Of a DNA stretch of 64,000 bases, positions 16,989-26,201 are shown in pieces; the first letter of the stretch is position 1; each line of letters starts with the position of its first letter. This DNA comes from Nostoc sp. 'Peltigera membranacea cyanobiont' N6 (GTDB taxonomy: Bacteria; Cyanobacteriota; Cyanobacteriia; Cyanobacteriales; Nostocaceae), in NCBI RefSeq assembly GCF_002949735.1, contig NZ_CP026684.1, positions 103,442-167,441 of the forward strand, read 5' to 3'. Below the pieces are notes generated by a model, which saw only the letters and a program-made list of their open reading frames with translations, searched no databases and was not told where the DNA came from. Made by a program: the position numbers and the translations under genes.

Positions 16989-18344
16989 ATGACCTTCAAT
17001 CCCAGACAAACAACCATTAAATTCTTAAGACAAATAGGCTTTACCACCGGAACCAAAATTTGGCTCAGGATTTCTTGGGACTTGCCCATAGAAATGATAC
17101 CTAAAAACTGGAATAATTACTGCCGCAATGGTCAATTTGTCTACTCCCACTACATTCTCTGCGGTAAAATCACCCAGCAAGGATTTCAACTCTACTGCTG
17201 TACTTACGGAGGTCGAGACAAACAAGGCAATACCTGCTGGCGGCTGACACCTAAACGCTATGCTGATGGTTGGGCATTGGCATTTAAAATGTCATATCTT
17301 GGTGCTACAGTCAGCTTTTACCCCAACCAACCAGACAAGGGCATCAGCAATCAGCACGTTAGTCAATGCCAATGTTTATTCTACGAAATTGATGATTTGG
17401 CATTGAGTCAGCAGCGACAAGCTGTAGACTGGCTAAAGGACGAAATCAACTTGGAACCCGCCGCCGTAGTTTATACAGGTGGGAAATCCCTGCACGTTTA
17501 CTTTAAATGCAGCCATTCCTTAAATCCTGCTGAATGGCTGTACCTCAATCGCCAACTGACGATTATCCAAAACGCAGATCCAGCCATTTGCAACTTAGCT
17601 CGTTCCATGAGACTGCCAGGTATGCTTCGCAGACGGGTGGTGGATGGAATATTGAGTGGAACCATCCCCATTACCCTAGAGCATTGGTCAAACTGTCAGT
17701 ACAACTTGGAAGAGCTAGAAACCGCATTTGATTCTACAGCCTTATTTCCCTACGAACTTTCTGAGCAACGCTGGCGCAAGTGGGTGCAACTTCTCACAAG
17801 AGCGAAAAGTGGACAAGTTATCGACCCACAAGCAGCGCTACTGCAACCTTCTGTGACCGTCCCTCGCTCAACCTTACATTGCCGACGAGGGACAGTAACA
17901 CAGGCTACAACCAGAGATAATTGCTCATCTCTTAAACAACTACGCGCTAGCGGAGTGTCTGTTCCTTTGTCTATCTGTTTAACTTTGAGCGATCGCACTT
18001 TACTAACTTATGGTGAATTTGAGGGAAACAGAAACAATGCTGGCTACAAGTTAGCACGGAATTTGCTAGGTACATCGGCTTTGCTAACTCAACACCGAAT
18101 AGTTTATCATCCTGACCCACGCCAGCTATTTGATCGATATTGCGATCGCTGTACACCTCCACTTGAATCAACTGAGGCAGATACAATTTTGCACAGTGCA
18201 AATAAAACAACAGCCTTTGCCAGTCGGGACTTTGGCTCAATTGTCATGAGCATTCGTAAGTGGAAGTCACACCGCAAATCAAAAAAGCAGTGCGTCAGAA
18301 AACCAAAAAGATTAGTTAACGCGAGGTTGACAAAATCGATGTAA
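16989..18344 (+). CDS. Archaeo-eukaryotic-type primase, candidate plasmid replication protein
   Basis: This 451-residue protein shows the three AEP primase motifs in order: FYEIDD (acidic pair at 133-136), GGKSLHVYF (sxH motif, 165-172) and a third acidic residue before MRLPG (208-211). AEP-family proteins prime DNA synthesis on many plasmids and phages. The C-terminal 200 residues lack a recognised helicase, and the protein ends in a lysine/arginine-rich tail. A perfect long inverted repeat lies 26 bp after the stop codon. A role as replication initiator is inferred, as no Rep protein was found in the window. Confidence 0.7.
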   Translation: MTFNPRQTTIKFLRQIGFTTGTKIWLRISWDLPIEMIPKNWNNYCRNGQFVYSHYILCGKITQQGFQLYCCTYGGRDKQGNTCWRLTPKRYADGWALAFKMSYLGATVSFYPNQPDKGISNQHVSQCQCLFYEIDDLALSQQRQAVDWLKDEINLEPAAVVYTGGKSLHVYFKCSHSLNPAEWLYLNRQLTIIQNADPAICNLARSMRLPGMLRRRVVDGILSGTIPITLEHWSNCQYNLEELETAFDSTALFPYELSEQRWRKWVQLLTRAKSGQVIDPQAALLQPSVTVPRSTLHCRRGTVTQATTRDNCSSLKQLRASGVSVPLSICLTLSDRTLLTYGEFEGNRNNAGYKLARNLLGTSALLTQHRIVYHPDPRQLFDRYCDRCTPPLESTEADTILHSANKTTAFASRDFGSIVMSIRKWKSHRKSKKQCVRKPKRLVNARLTKSM

Positions 18345-18369
18345 TACCCTTCCAATTTCTACCCATAAT

Positions 18370-18445
18370 CTACCGTGTACACATATCTTTGTACAGGATT
18401 AAAACGGTGTGGGACAACTCTCAAATACTTGTGTGTACACGGTAG
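18370..18445. repeat. Perfect 14-bp inverted repeat around a 48-bp spacer
   Basis: CTACCGTGTACACA (18370-18383) is mirrored exactly by TGTGTACACGGTAG (18432-18445). Each arm contains the palindrome GTGTACAC, so there are two octamer sites 61 bp apart as well as one large inverted repeat. It lies between the primase and the convergent nuclease gene. It could be a replication origin element, an operator pair or a resolution site. There is no T tract, so a simple terminator is less likely. Confidence 0.65.
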
Positions 18446-18493
18446 CCCTATTCTGGGGAGACTATATGACTATTAAAAGTACTATCTCTAGTT

Positions 18494-19114
18494 TTACTTT
18501 CCCATTTTTGGTAAATAAGACTGACGATAATTGTTCTTAGCCATCAGCCTAGCCTCACGCTTTGTCCACTGTTTTTGTAAAGGAACATCAGCCAATCTTT
18601 GCAATAATATGAATACGCTATCATCTCCAGTCAACCGAGCGATGATTTGAGCGATCGCCTTACAACAACTCCAAGGATGACGTACCACCTGAACTTCTGC
18701 AAATCTCACCACACCCCAATTGCGCTCCAAGAAAAAACGGTTACGGATTTTATCGTCATCAACATCAATACAGTGGTGAGGTTTACCTGTATCTCCAGTA
18801 TAAGGTTCATCAATCTCAATATCGAGAGCTAACCCAGAAGATTGATGGTAAAGGATAAAATCGGCTGAGTAACGTCGAGACGAACCAGGAATTTCAAATT
18901 CCACCGCTTGACAGATAAGATTCTCTATAAACGTACACAGTAAATGGCGAAAAAACTCCTTTTCGCTCACACCTTGCTTGGCTGTACCATTCCCATCTGG
19001 GGATGCAACGCATCCTTGAAACAACGCTTTTAGATACCCCTTTCCTCGATCACGGTTAGCAAACCGCCTTGCTAGGGGTGGATAAAGAATAACCGGGTAA
19101 TAGCCAGTAGACAT
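18494..19114 (-). CDS. PD-(D/E)XK-like nuclease-fold protein
   Basis: This 206-residue protein has YSADFILYHQ followed by LDIEIDEPYTG, and then RNRFFLERNWGVVRFAEVQV. The pattern D...(I)E-x-D and the later R...L...GW.V.RF are typical of the VSR/DUF559-type branch of the restriction-endonuclease fold. It is transcribed convergently to the primase. A role in defence, repair or plasmid processing is possible. The nuclease fold is moderately supported; the substrate is unknown. Confidence 0.6.
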   Translation of the reverse strand: MSTGYYPVILYPPLARRFANRDRGKGYLKALFQGCVASPDGNGTAKQGVSEKEFFRHLLCTFIENLICQAVEFEIPGSSRRYSADFILYHQSSGLALDIEIDEPYTGDTGKPHHCIDVDDDKIRNRFFLERNWGVVRFAEVQVVRHPWSCCKAIAQIIARLTGDDSVFILLQRLADVPLQKQWTKREARLMAKNNYRQSYLPKMGK

Positions 19115-19245
19115 TAGTAGTTATCAGGCTGCTCGTGTTTAACAGTTCTTATTCGCAAGTATCAACCTTAATTGTAATCAAGAAAACTCATCTCAGCTAC
19201 TGACCAAGTGCATAATAATATTATTCACCATTAATGGAGATACCC

Positions 19246-19476
19246 ATGAAAGAATTAATGAAACAGCCTTCATCTTGGCTACCAAATGGAATAAAACTTA
19301 ATCTTTCCGATCAGTTTCGTCCTTTTTCTTTTACTGAAGAATTACAAATACGTTTAGAGGAACTATTAGAAAAAAATAAAGAAAACTTACTCAATCCAGA
19401 TGAACAAGCAGAATTAGCTGGGTTATTAGAATTAGAAAAAATCTTCAGTTTTATCAACGCTAAACTTGCTTCTTAA
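19246..19476 (+). CDS. Small helical protein, possible antitoxin-like
   Basis: The 76-residue reading from the second ATG (SD GGAGA six bases upstream) is rich in E, L and N, with FTEELQIRLEELLEKNKENL and NPDEQAELAGLLELEKI. It looks like the small helical proteins (LTxxExxEL pattern) widespread in cyanobacteria, sometimes beside toxin genes. No toxin partner lies next to it. An ATG at 19234 in the same frame is the alternative start. Function is unknown. Confidence 0.6.
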   Translation: MKELMKQPSSWLPNGIKLNLSDQFRPFSFTEELQIRLEELLEKNKENLLNPDEQAELAGLLELEKIFSFINAKLAS

Positions 19477-19599
19477 TTGTGGTCATCAACAATTTTGTTC
19501 GCTTAAACGTCCGTAAAAGGGCAAAATACTTGTGTGAATATTGTCACTCTCCAGACGCGCTATCGCGCCACGGTTTCTGGCGTTAAGCAAGCAACATTC

Positions 19600-19785
19600 A
19601 TGCAAACACTGACAATAACTTTAACTTCGCCTGACTCAACTATTGCTGCTAATCAAAATCTTCAACCTCGACAAAAGGTCATTTCCAATTTATCTTTCAA
19701 TACTAATTTAGATTCAGGCACTATAGCTATCTTAGAACAGATTGAAGCTGAATATGAATACTACCAAGCTTGTGAGGAGTGGTAG
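19600..19785 (+). CDS. Small protein upstream of Gp157-like gene, unknown
   Basis: The frame is open from 19534, but its first 22 codons cover a repeat-like sequence (ACGCGCTATCGCGCC), so the ATG at 19600 is a better start and gives 61 residues. The product is polar and ends EYEYYQACEEW. Its stop codon lies two bases before the Gp157-like ATG, and that gene's ribosome site (GAGGAG) is inside its last codons. The two are probably translated together. Function is unknown. Confidence 0.5.
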   Translation: MQTLTITLTSPDSTIAANQNLQPRQKVISNLSFNTNLDSGTIAILEQIEAEYEYYQACEEW

Positions 19786-19787
19786 TC

Positions 19788-20366
19788 ATGAATTTAGCAC
19801 TCGCTCAACAATCCTTAGCAGGACTTTCCCAAACTGCTGCTCATCTCTGGGAACAACTAACCAATTGCCAGACTCCTGAAGAGGAAGCTGCTATCATCAC
19901 CGCTATTTGGGAAACTCAGGAAGTTCAGGAAGAAGTTGTTGATATCCAAGCAGAATTAGCATTGCAACTGGATGCTGAAATAGCGGCTATTAAGCAACGA
20001 CTAGAACATCTAAAAGCTGTACATCAATCAGCACTATTAAGACTAGAACGCTGGCGACAAAAATTAGATGAAACTATTTTAGAACAAACCGCCGCAGGAA
20101 TTCTACCTGAGCAAATGATTGGTAATTCACTTCGCATCACGATTCAAGAAAATCCGCCAAGTTGTGAGGTGCTGATAGATGCAGAACAATTGTCTCCAAA
20201 ATACCGCAGAGAAAAGACTGTTTACTCAGCAGACAAGAAAGCTATCATTGCTGCTTGGAAGAAAGGTATTCCTGTAGATGGCACTCACATCCAGCGTAAG
20301 CGCCGAGTTATCTATGCTTTAACAGCAACGGCAATTCACGACTTCAAAGACTCGCTTTTAACTTAG
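19788..20366 (+). CDS. Siphovirus Gp157-like protein
   Basis: The 192-residue reading from ATG 19788 (SD GAGGAG nine bases upstream) has a long helical region (ETQEVQEEVVDIQAELALQL, then LEHLKAVHQSALLRLERWRQ). A small domain follows, containing LRITIQENPPSCEVLIDAEQL, SPKYRREKTVYSADKKAI and KKGIPVDGTHI. This layout matches phage Gp157 proteins, implicated in phage resistance in Streptococcus. It suggests phage-derived or anti-phage content between the primase and the STAND module. Confidence 0.7.
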   Translation: MNLALAQQSLAGLSQTAAHLWEQLTNCQTPEEEAAIITAIWETQEVQEEVVDIQAELALQLDAEIAAIKQRLEHLKAVHQSALLRLERWRQKLDETILEQTAAGILPEQMIGNSLRITIQENPPSCEVLIDAEQLSPKYRREKTVYSADKKAIIAAWKKGIPVDGTHIQRKRRVIYALTATAIHDFKDSLLT

Positions 20367-20387
20367 CAATAGCTTTAACTAATTTAT

Positions 20388-20423
20388 CAGCCAACAGCAG
20401 GAATTTTACTGTTTTGTTGGCTG
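20388..20423 (+). terminator. Hairpin after the Gp157-like gene
   Basis: CAGCCAACA and TGTTGGCTG form a nine-pair stem around an 18-base loop, starting 22 bases after the stop codon. No strong T run follows, so termination is plausible but not sure. Confidence 0.45.
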
Positions 20424-20902
20424 CTGCTTATACGTCAACCAAAAAGTTTTCTCCGAAGAGCGATGCCTGCGGTGGGCTACGCCTACGCTAAAAAACTAGT
20501 AGTTTTTGCGACTTTTAAATACGTAATTCACTAACCAGCAGATATAGTATGTATTAAGATGGCTTCTAATTGGCTGGTCGATAAATTGTCAACACTAAAC
20601 TGATGCAATATAAATGCTTTCGACTACTTGATATTTACATTCAATTGCTTGAGATAAAAAGGCCAACATCTGCTTAAGTGCGAAAAGCGTGTGATAAATC
20701 AATCGCCAACAAAAACGTCGTCTTCACCATGATCCACTTACCACAATACAATTCTTGGTCAATCAACATCAGGAACTTCTGACTGTGCTTGAGGCTCAAG
20801 CTCTGACATACCAATTAAACAGCTAGGGATTCTCATCAGTAATGGGTTTCAGCCTATCTGCTCTTGGTGAACACTTTGCTAGGTTCTGCCACCACTACTA
20901 CT
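20424..20902. other. Intergenic stretch with a Nostoc-type repeat
   Basis: A repeat, GCGATGCCTGCGGTGGGC then TACGCCTACGCT (20461-20490), resembles the copy at 24594. The sequence just before it (AAAAAGTTTTCTCCGAAGAG) also resembles the sequence before that copy. The two therefore bracket the STAND module as longer related repeats. The rest has no convincing gene. Confidence 0.5.
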
Positions 20903-23900
20903 TTACTTTTGAGTGCCAATGCCGTCGCATAAGTGCCTATCGCTCTCGCTAACTTTAGGATTATTTTGTAAATAATTGCGTACCCAATCACAACTCCGCC
21001 CCATTAAAGAGTTTAAATCCATATCCCAGAGTTTGATCGTCCTGTCCCCACTACCAGAAGCCAAAGTCTTGCCGTCGGAGCTAAAACTGACGCTATAGAC
21101 AAAATGATCATGCCCCTTGAGGGTGCGGATTTCCTCTCCTGTCTGTATATTCCAGAGTTTGATCGTCTTGTCCCTACTACCAGAAGCCAAAGTTTTGCCG
21201 TCGGAGCTAAAACTGACGCTAGAGACAAAATGATCATGCCCCTTGAGGGTGCAGATTTCCTCTGCTGTTTGTATATTCCAGAGTTTGATCGTCTTGTCCC
21301 TACTACCAGAAGCCAAAGTTTTGCCGTCGGAGCTAAAACTGACGCTAGAGACAAAATGATCATGCCCCTTGAGGGTGCAGATTTCCTCTGCTGTCTGTAT
21401 ATTCCAGAGTTTGATCGTCTTGTCCTCACTACCAGAAGCCAAAGTCTTGCCGTCGGAGCTAAAACTGACGCTAATGACAGACTCATCATGCCCCTTGAGA
21501 GTGCGGATTTCCTCTCCTGTCTGTACATTCCAGAGTTTGATCGTCTTGTCCAAGCTACCAGAAGCCAAAGTCTTGCCGTCGGAGCTAAAACTAACGCTAA
21601 TGACAGGTTCATCATACTCCTTGAGGGTGCGGATTTCTTCTCCTGTTTCTACATTCCAGAGTTTGATGTCAACACTACCAGAAGCCAAAGTCTTGCAGTC
21701 GGAGCTAAAACTGACGCTATATACAACATGATCATGCCCCTTGAGGGTGCGGATTTCCTCTCCTGTCTGTACATTCCAGAGTTTGATCGTCTTGTCCTCA
21801 CTAGCAGAAGCCAAAGTTTTGCCGTCAGAGCTAAAACTGACGCTATAGACAACATGATCATGCCCCTTGAGGGTGCGGATTTCCTCTCCTATCTGTACAT
21901 TCCAGAGTTTGATCGTCTTGTCCTCACTAGCAGAAGCCAAAGTCTTGTCGTCGGAGCTAAAACTGACGCTAGAGACAGACTCATCATGCCCCTTGAGGGT
22001 GCGAATTTCCTCTCCTGTCTGTACATTCCAGAGTTTGATCGTCTTGTCCTCACTAGCAGAAGCCAAAGTCTTGCCGTCGCAGCTAAAACTGACGCTAGAG
22101 ACAGAATAATCATGCCCCTTGAGGGTGCGAATTTCCTCTCCTGTTTCTACATTCCAGAGTTTGATCGTCTTGTCCCTACTACCAGAAGCCAAAGTCTTGC
22201 CGTCGGAGCTAAAACTGACGCTAGAGACAGACTCATCATGCCCCTTGAGGGTGCGGATTTCCTCTCCTGTATGTACATTCCAGAGTTTGATCGTCTTGTT
22301 CCAACTACCAGAAGCCAAAGTCTTGCCGTCGGAGCTAAAACTGACGCTATTGACAGAATTATCATGCCCTTCCAAGCGATTATATTCGCTTCCTTCAACA
22401 AGAACTTTATGCAAGGCATCTATTACTTTTCCGTCGGTTGCCTTCTGTTTCTGTAAAATTTTTCCTGCCTTAATCGCTTCAACGAAAGCTTCTAATTCGT
22501 GATGTGTATCAAACAGAGACGAGGAATAACGAGCGAGAGAATTTGCTAGACTAAGTTCGGTGCTAACTTCCCTCTGCTTTCTTTCTGCTTCAATTGTTTG
22601 GACTTGATTCTGATATTTAATACTAGCCTTAATAAATTCTGTCACTAAAGCATCCAAATTAAGGAGCGATTTCTCTTTTGCAAGGTTTATAATTTTTGTT
22701 AACTTAGGAACATTCAAAATTAATGCGTTAATCGCTTTTCGTGGATCTTGCTTGCGTAGTTCATCCCACTCCTTTGCATCTGTTACTAAACGCCGCCGAA
22801 GCAGAAGAATGTCCTCTTTCTCCCTAAATAAAGCATCTAATATATCCCAGGATCTCAATAATTCCTCATGGGCAACTTGAACTATTCCTGTTTTATCGCT
22901 TTCATCTGTTCCCCGAACTAGCAAACGCTTCTCAATGAGAATATTAACTACCTTTTCTTGAACTCCTCCATCCTGAAATGTTTTTAATTCAACAGGTTTG
23001 CTGACTCGTTTTTCATCAACAATATCCACCAACTCTAGAAAAATTTTCTGAGCAACTTTCTGTTCATCTGCATTTAACTTCTTGTAAATTATGTTTGCTT
23101 GTTTTTGCAATGCACCTCCAACACCACCAAAGTCTTTATCTTGATAGGTACTAAGATTCAAAACTTGGTCAGTTAAACCATCTAATTCCTTATCCCTTTG
23201 CCACAGTAAATCTAGGGTATATTGCAACAATGGCAAAGAACCAGCTTGCCCCAAAAAATCATCAATAATTATTTCAACTAAATTCCCTTCAAAAATGACA
23301 TGATTCCTGGCAGCAGGTTCAGCAATGGACAAACGCAATTCATTTCGCGTCATATCTTTAATAATGCGAATATGCTTTTCTAATGCAGTTGCTAATTCTG
23401 GATAAGGACTTAAGCTTCCCAAAAAATCGGAACGCATTGTCATCACTAAATGAATTGAAGAATTTTGCTGTTCAATTAGCCGCAATAAACACTTGACAAA
23501 TAATTCTTGTTTGTCTGGAGGAGTTAGTGTAAAAAGCTCTTCAAATTGATCGATAAAAATAAGTTGCCTTTCGTAATCTTGGTTAATACCATTGACTAAT
23601 CGAATTAAAATATCTTCAGTTGATTCTGATATCAAATCACCAACAATATTACGATATTCATTGGGAATGTTTCGATCAAGAGATTGAAACGGGTCTGCTG
23701 TTGGCTCAAATATCAGCTGAGAAAATTTAGAAGTCCCCCATTTATTCTCAAGATGTGGGATTAATCCAGCCAAAACTAACGAGGATTTACCACTACCAGA
23801 TACGCCCATTAATAGTAGTAACTTATTTTGTTCTAAATAGTTACTCAAACTAATAATTTGACCGTCTCTGCCAAAAAACTTATCCTTATCTTTCTCTTTA

Positions 23901-24073
23901 AATTTTGTTAATCCCACATAGGGCGAACCCGAAATTAAGGGTTGACTTCTAATGTCAACCCCAGACTTTTGCGTAATGATATATTGATTGATGATTCCGC
24001 CACTAATATCCCCTTGGATACCTTTGAAATCACCGCCAATTTCCGCGTAATAACTTGAAGTATTATCGCTCAT
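20903..24073 (-). CDS. STAND NTPase with 11 C-terminal WD40 repeats
   Basis: This 1056-residue protein begins with a short glycine-rich segment (YAEIGGDFKGIQGDISGG, 9-26). An nSTAND1-type NTPase follows: SPYVGLTKF, FFGRD, Walker A GVSGSGKSS (90-98), Walker B-like LIFIDQFEEL (171-180). A helical linker leads to 11 WD40 repeats (about 566-1015), so similar at DNA level (126-bp period) that repeats 9 and 10 are almost identical. Repeat 6 lacks two residues. Such proteins act like NLR sensors: repeats sense, the NTPase oligomerises, an effector fires. It lies 35 bp downstream of the 126-residue gene. Confidence 0.85.
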   Translation of the reverse strand: MSDNTSSYYAEIGGDFKGIQGDISGGIINQYIITQKSGVDIRSQPLISGSPYVGLTKFKEKDKDKFFGRDGQIISLSNYLEQNKLLLLMGVSGSGKSSLVLAGLIPHLENKWGTSKFSQLIFEPTADPFQSLDRNIPNEYRNIVGDLISESTEDILIRLVNGINQDYERQLIFIDQFEELFTLTPPDKQELFVKCLLRLIEQQNSSIHLVMTMRSDFLGSLSPYPELATALEKHIRIIKDMTRNELRLSIAEPAARNHVIFEGNLVEIIIDDFLGQAGSLPLLQYTLDLLWQRDKELDGLTDQVLNLSTYQDKDFGGVGGALQKQANIIYKKLNADEQKVAQKIFLELVDIVDEKRVSKPVELKTFQDGGVQEKVVNILIEKRLLVRGTDESDKTGIVQVAHEELLRSWDILDALFREKEDILLLRRRLVTDAKEWDELRKQDPRKAINALILNVPKLTKIINLAKEKSLLNLDALVTEFIKASIKYQNQVQTIEAERKQREVSTELSLANSLARYSSSLFDTHHELEAFVEAIKAGKILQKQKATDGKVIDALHKVLVEGSEYNRLEGHDNSVNSVSFSSDGKTLASGSWNKTIKLWNVHTGEEIRTLKGHDESVSSVSFSSDGKTLASGSRDKTIKLWNVETGEEIRTLKGHDYSVSSVSFSCDGKTLASASEDKTIKLWNVQTGEEIRTLKGHDESVSSVSFSSDDKTLASASEDKTIKLWNVQIGEEIRTLKGHDHVVYSVSFSSDGKTLASASEDKTIKLWNVQTGEEIRTLKGHDHVVYSVSFSSDCKTLASGSVDIKLWNVETGEEIRTLKEYDEPVISVSFSSDGKTLASGSLDKTIKLWNVQTGEEIRTLKGHDESVISVSFSSDGKTLASGSEDKTIKLWNIQTAEEICTLKGHDHFVSSVSFSSDGKTLASGSRDKTIKLWNIQTAEEICTLKGHDHFVSSVSFSSDGKTLASGSRDKTIKLWNIQTGEEIRTLKGHDHFVYSVSFSSDGKTLASGSGDRTIKLWDMDLNSLMGRSCDWVRNYLQNNPKVSESDRHLCDGIGTQK

Positions 24074-24108
24074 ATTAAAGGTTTTCTACACTAAAAATGT
24101 TTTGGAAA

Positions 24109-24489
24109 TTAATTAATAATTTGGTCAATTTTTCCACCACTAATATGCTCTGCTACTATTCCTTTAACACCACCCGTAATATTAAATTTACCTGCTTTAA
24201 ACTCTTCAGGTTTTTCCTGTTTCAGTAACTCCTGAGCAGCCTTAATAATTTCCTCATCCTTATCAACACCAGCTTTGGTAATGCTATCTTTTAACAAATC
24301 TTCCGTTTGCTTAATTTGTTCTGGTTTCGCATCTACCAGAACTTGTGCAACAGGATCGCCTTCAAACTTCTTCTTAATCAAAGTTTTAAAACCCTGATAG
24401 GCATCTTTAACGGCTGTTCCTGCGATATCCTTAGAAGCAGCGATCGCACCAGCACCTAAAGCAGCAATAATCAAAGAGATAGGGTCCAT
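24109..24489 (-). CDS. Small effector candidate sharing a motif with the STAND protein (Bell-like)
   Basis: This 126-residue protein starts with an alanine/glycine-rich helix (PISLIIAALGAGAIAASKDI), followed by charged helices (about 25-97). It ends with NITGGVKGIVAEHISGGKID and QIIN. That tail parallels the start of the STAND protein (GGDFKGIQGDISGGIINQYI): GG-x-KGI...ISGG-x-I-x-Q-I-I. A short motif shared by the end of one protein and the start of the neighbouring NLR-type protein is the hallmark of bacterial amyloid signalling pairs. There the partner carries a membrane-active Bell domain. The fit is good but was judged by eye. Confidence 0.65.
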   Translation of the reverse strand: MDPISLIIAALGAGAIAASKDIAGTAVKDAYQGFKTLIKKKFEGDPVAQVLVDAKPEQIKQTEDLLKDSITKAGVDKDEEIIKAAQELLKQEKPEEFKAGKFNITGGVKGIVAEHISGGKIDQIIN

Positions 24490-24863
24490 AGTTAATCCTC
24501 AACAATTTGTAGCAGGGAAAATACTTGTCTTGGATGTTAAGATTATCACACAATCTACAGTATCGGCAAACCAAAAAGTTTTTCCCAAAGAGCGATGCCT
24601 GCGGTGGTCACTGAGCTTGCCGAAGTGTATGCTACGCCTACGCTAATCAAGCTTACGTAGTAAAAAGTGGTATATAATACTTATTCTGTAAACAGTGCTT
24701 ATACTCTTGTAATCCGGGGGTTGTAGGCGTTAGATATTCCATTCCTTATGTCTGCTATCAAGACGGGCAGACAGGGAGGAATTAAACCTATAAAAACCAA
24801 GTATGTTGAAAGGTAACTGAATTCAGCCTACTTCCTAAAATAAATAGTGTTTCATCTGTTTCT
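24490..24863. repeat. Intergenic stretch with Nostoc-type repeat
   Basis: From about 24571 runs AAAAAGTTTTTCCCAAAGAG, then GCGATGCCTGCGGTGG, and after a 27-base insert, GCTACGCCTACGCTAAT. This is the same composite as at 20435-20490 with extra sequence inside. The 374-bp stretch should also hold the promoter of the small effector/STAND operon. No other gene is visible. Confidence 0.55.
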
Positions 24864-25427
24864 CTAACTGGTCATTTTTAGCCAACCAAACACAGTCGCA
24901 ACAGTTAACTCCAAGTTGATCCCGGCTAATACTGGCAAACGCTCATCACCCTGCAAAAGTTCTGGTTGTTGATTTGGACGGAAAACCAAAATGGAACGAT
25001 CTTCTGGGTCTATTAACCAACCTAATTGGCAACCATGATCTAAGCAATAGAGAATATTGCCTGTAACTCGATTTGAACTTTGTTCAGGGGAAAGAATTTC
25101 AATTGTCCAGTCTGGAGAAAGCAAAAAATCATTTGGTGCTTCCCCATCAGCAGCAAAGGGAATACGCGACCAGTTGAAAACCGCTACATCAGGTACTACT
25201 GAGCGGATACCAAAACTACAGCGCAGTTCTGGAAAGGCATAAGCAATATGAAGGCTTTCGGCAACATCGTTGATACTGTTGCATAGCCTTAACTGTAATC
25301 GGCTATGCTTCCCTTTTGGCATTGGTTTTTGAATAATCTCACCATTAATGTAAACGCTTGCAGGCTTTGTTTCTGGTAGCTTGAGAAACTCCTCCAGAGT
25401 CAGGGATTGGGTAATTACCGTAGACAT
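24864..25427 (-). CDS. Uma2-family (DUF820) PD-(D/E)XK nuclease-like protein
   Basis: This 187-residue protein has the family layout: LTLEEFLKLPETKPASVYINGEI at the start, then HSRLQLRL, SVVPDVAVF, SPDWTIEILSPEQS, and LGWLIDPEDRSILVF. The P-D...(E)-I-L-S-P pattern is the putative nuclease site. Uma2 proteins are abundant in cyanobacteria and often sit on mobile DNA. Their biological role is poorly known. It is monocistronic and diverges from the PRTRC genes. Confidence 0.85.
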   Translation of the reverse strand: MSTVITQSLTLEEFLKLPETKPASVYINGEIIQKPMPKGKHSRLQLRLCNSINDVAESLHIAYAFPELRCSFGIRSVVPDVAVFNWSRIPFAADGEAPNDFLLSPDWTIEILSPEQSSNRVTGNILYCLDHGCQLGWLIDPEDRSILVFRPNQQPELLQGDERLPVLAGINLELTVATVFGWLKMTS

Positions 25428-25551
25428 GGCTCAGTCGAGAAAAGCAAAGGGGATATATTTTAGTCTAGCAGTCCCGTAGTCTCAAAAACAGTTTCAACTT
25501 CTGGCTACCGCCACAACCGCTTGCACACCAGTTAACAAGGCCAAAAAAGCT

Positions 25552-26196
25552 ATGACTACAAAATGGCTAACACCAGAACAGGCCATTGTCAAAGCCAACC
25601 TCACTGTTACATCTGAAACCTTAAAATCTTACATTTCAGAACAACAGGGAAAAACCACTGCTGAAGAACAGTTCCAAGCTTTAGGACTGCTATTTGACAG
25701 GGAACGTTTGCGTGCAGGTAAACCTAACTTCTTGCAATTTTTAGAACCAGTAAGTGATGAAAATAGCTACGCCGAAGATGAAATTGACTCTCATCAGTTA
25801 GACGACGATGACATAGAAACATCTACTACCAACAAGATAAATCAACTAGAACCATTTATTTTCGAGCAATGCAAAGTTCAAATCGTTATCACCCTACTAC
25901 CTACAGAACAAACAGGAGATAGACCTGTAATGATTGCTGCCAGCAGTCACGGTGATTTCCCTGTAGTTACCATGCTCAATCAAGAAGAACTCGGTGATTT
26001 ACCACCTGCAATTGTTCAATTACTGGACGAACTGAAAGCCGATTTTCCTAATCGCCAAATTCGCCGGAATATAGCCCGGACTAAAGCTGTCAAAACCAAT
26101 AAACCGCCCACTGCCCAGACTCCAATTCACAATCAAACTACTAGCTCAGATACTACTAAACCACTCAATAATACTACGCAAATATCACTGTTTTAA
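25552..26196 (+). CDS. PRTRC system protein E-like
   Basis: This 214-residue protein has a unique N-terminal 100 residues, then CKVQIVITLLPTEQTGD, and an LPPAIVQLLDELK region. These resemble the PRTRC protein E pattern of a short beta-rich core and an LxxxL helix. It is the first gene of six tightly packed genes in the usual PRTRC order (E, C, F, B, A, D). The tail (about 180-214) is low-complexity T/N/Q. The assignment leans strongly on neighbours. Confidence 0.6.
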   Translation: MTTKWLTPEQAIVKANLTVTSETLKSYISEQQGKTTAEEQFQALGLLFDRERLRAGKPNFLQFLEPVSDENSYAEDEIDSHQLDDDDIETSTTNKINQLEPFIFEQCKVQIVITLLPTEQTGDRPVMIAASSHGDFPVVTMLNQEELGDLPPAIVQLLDELKADFPNRQIRRNIARTKAVKTNKPPTAQTPIHNQTTSSDTTKPLNNTTQISLF

Positions 26197-26201
26197 ATGC
26201 C

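Noticed and set aside
21104..22456. 450-codon plus-strand frame over the WD40 region, with repeated units
   Set aside because: It is the mirror of the 126-bp WD40 repeats (a multiple of three, so all frames stay open). The minus-strand product is a clear STAND-WD40 protein.
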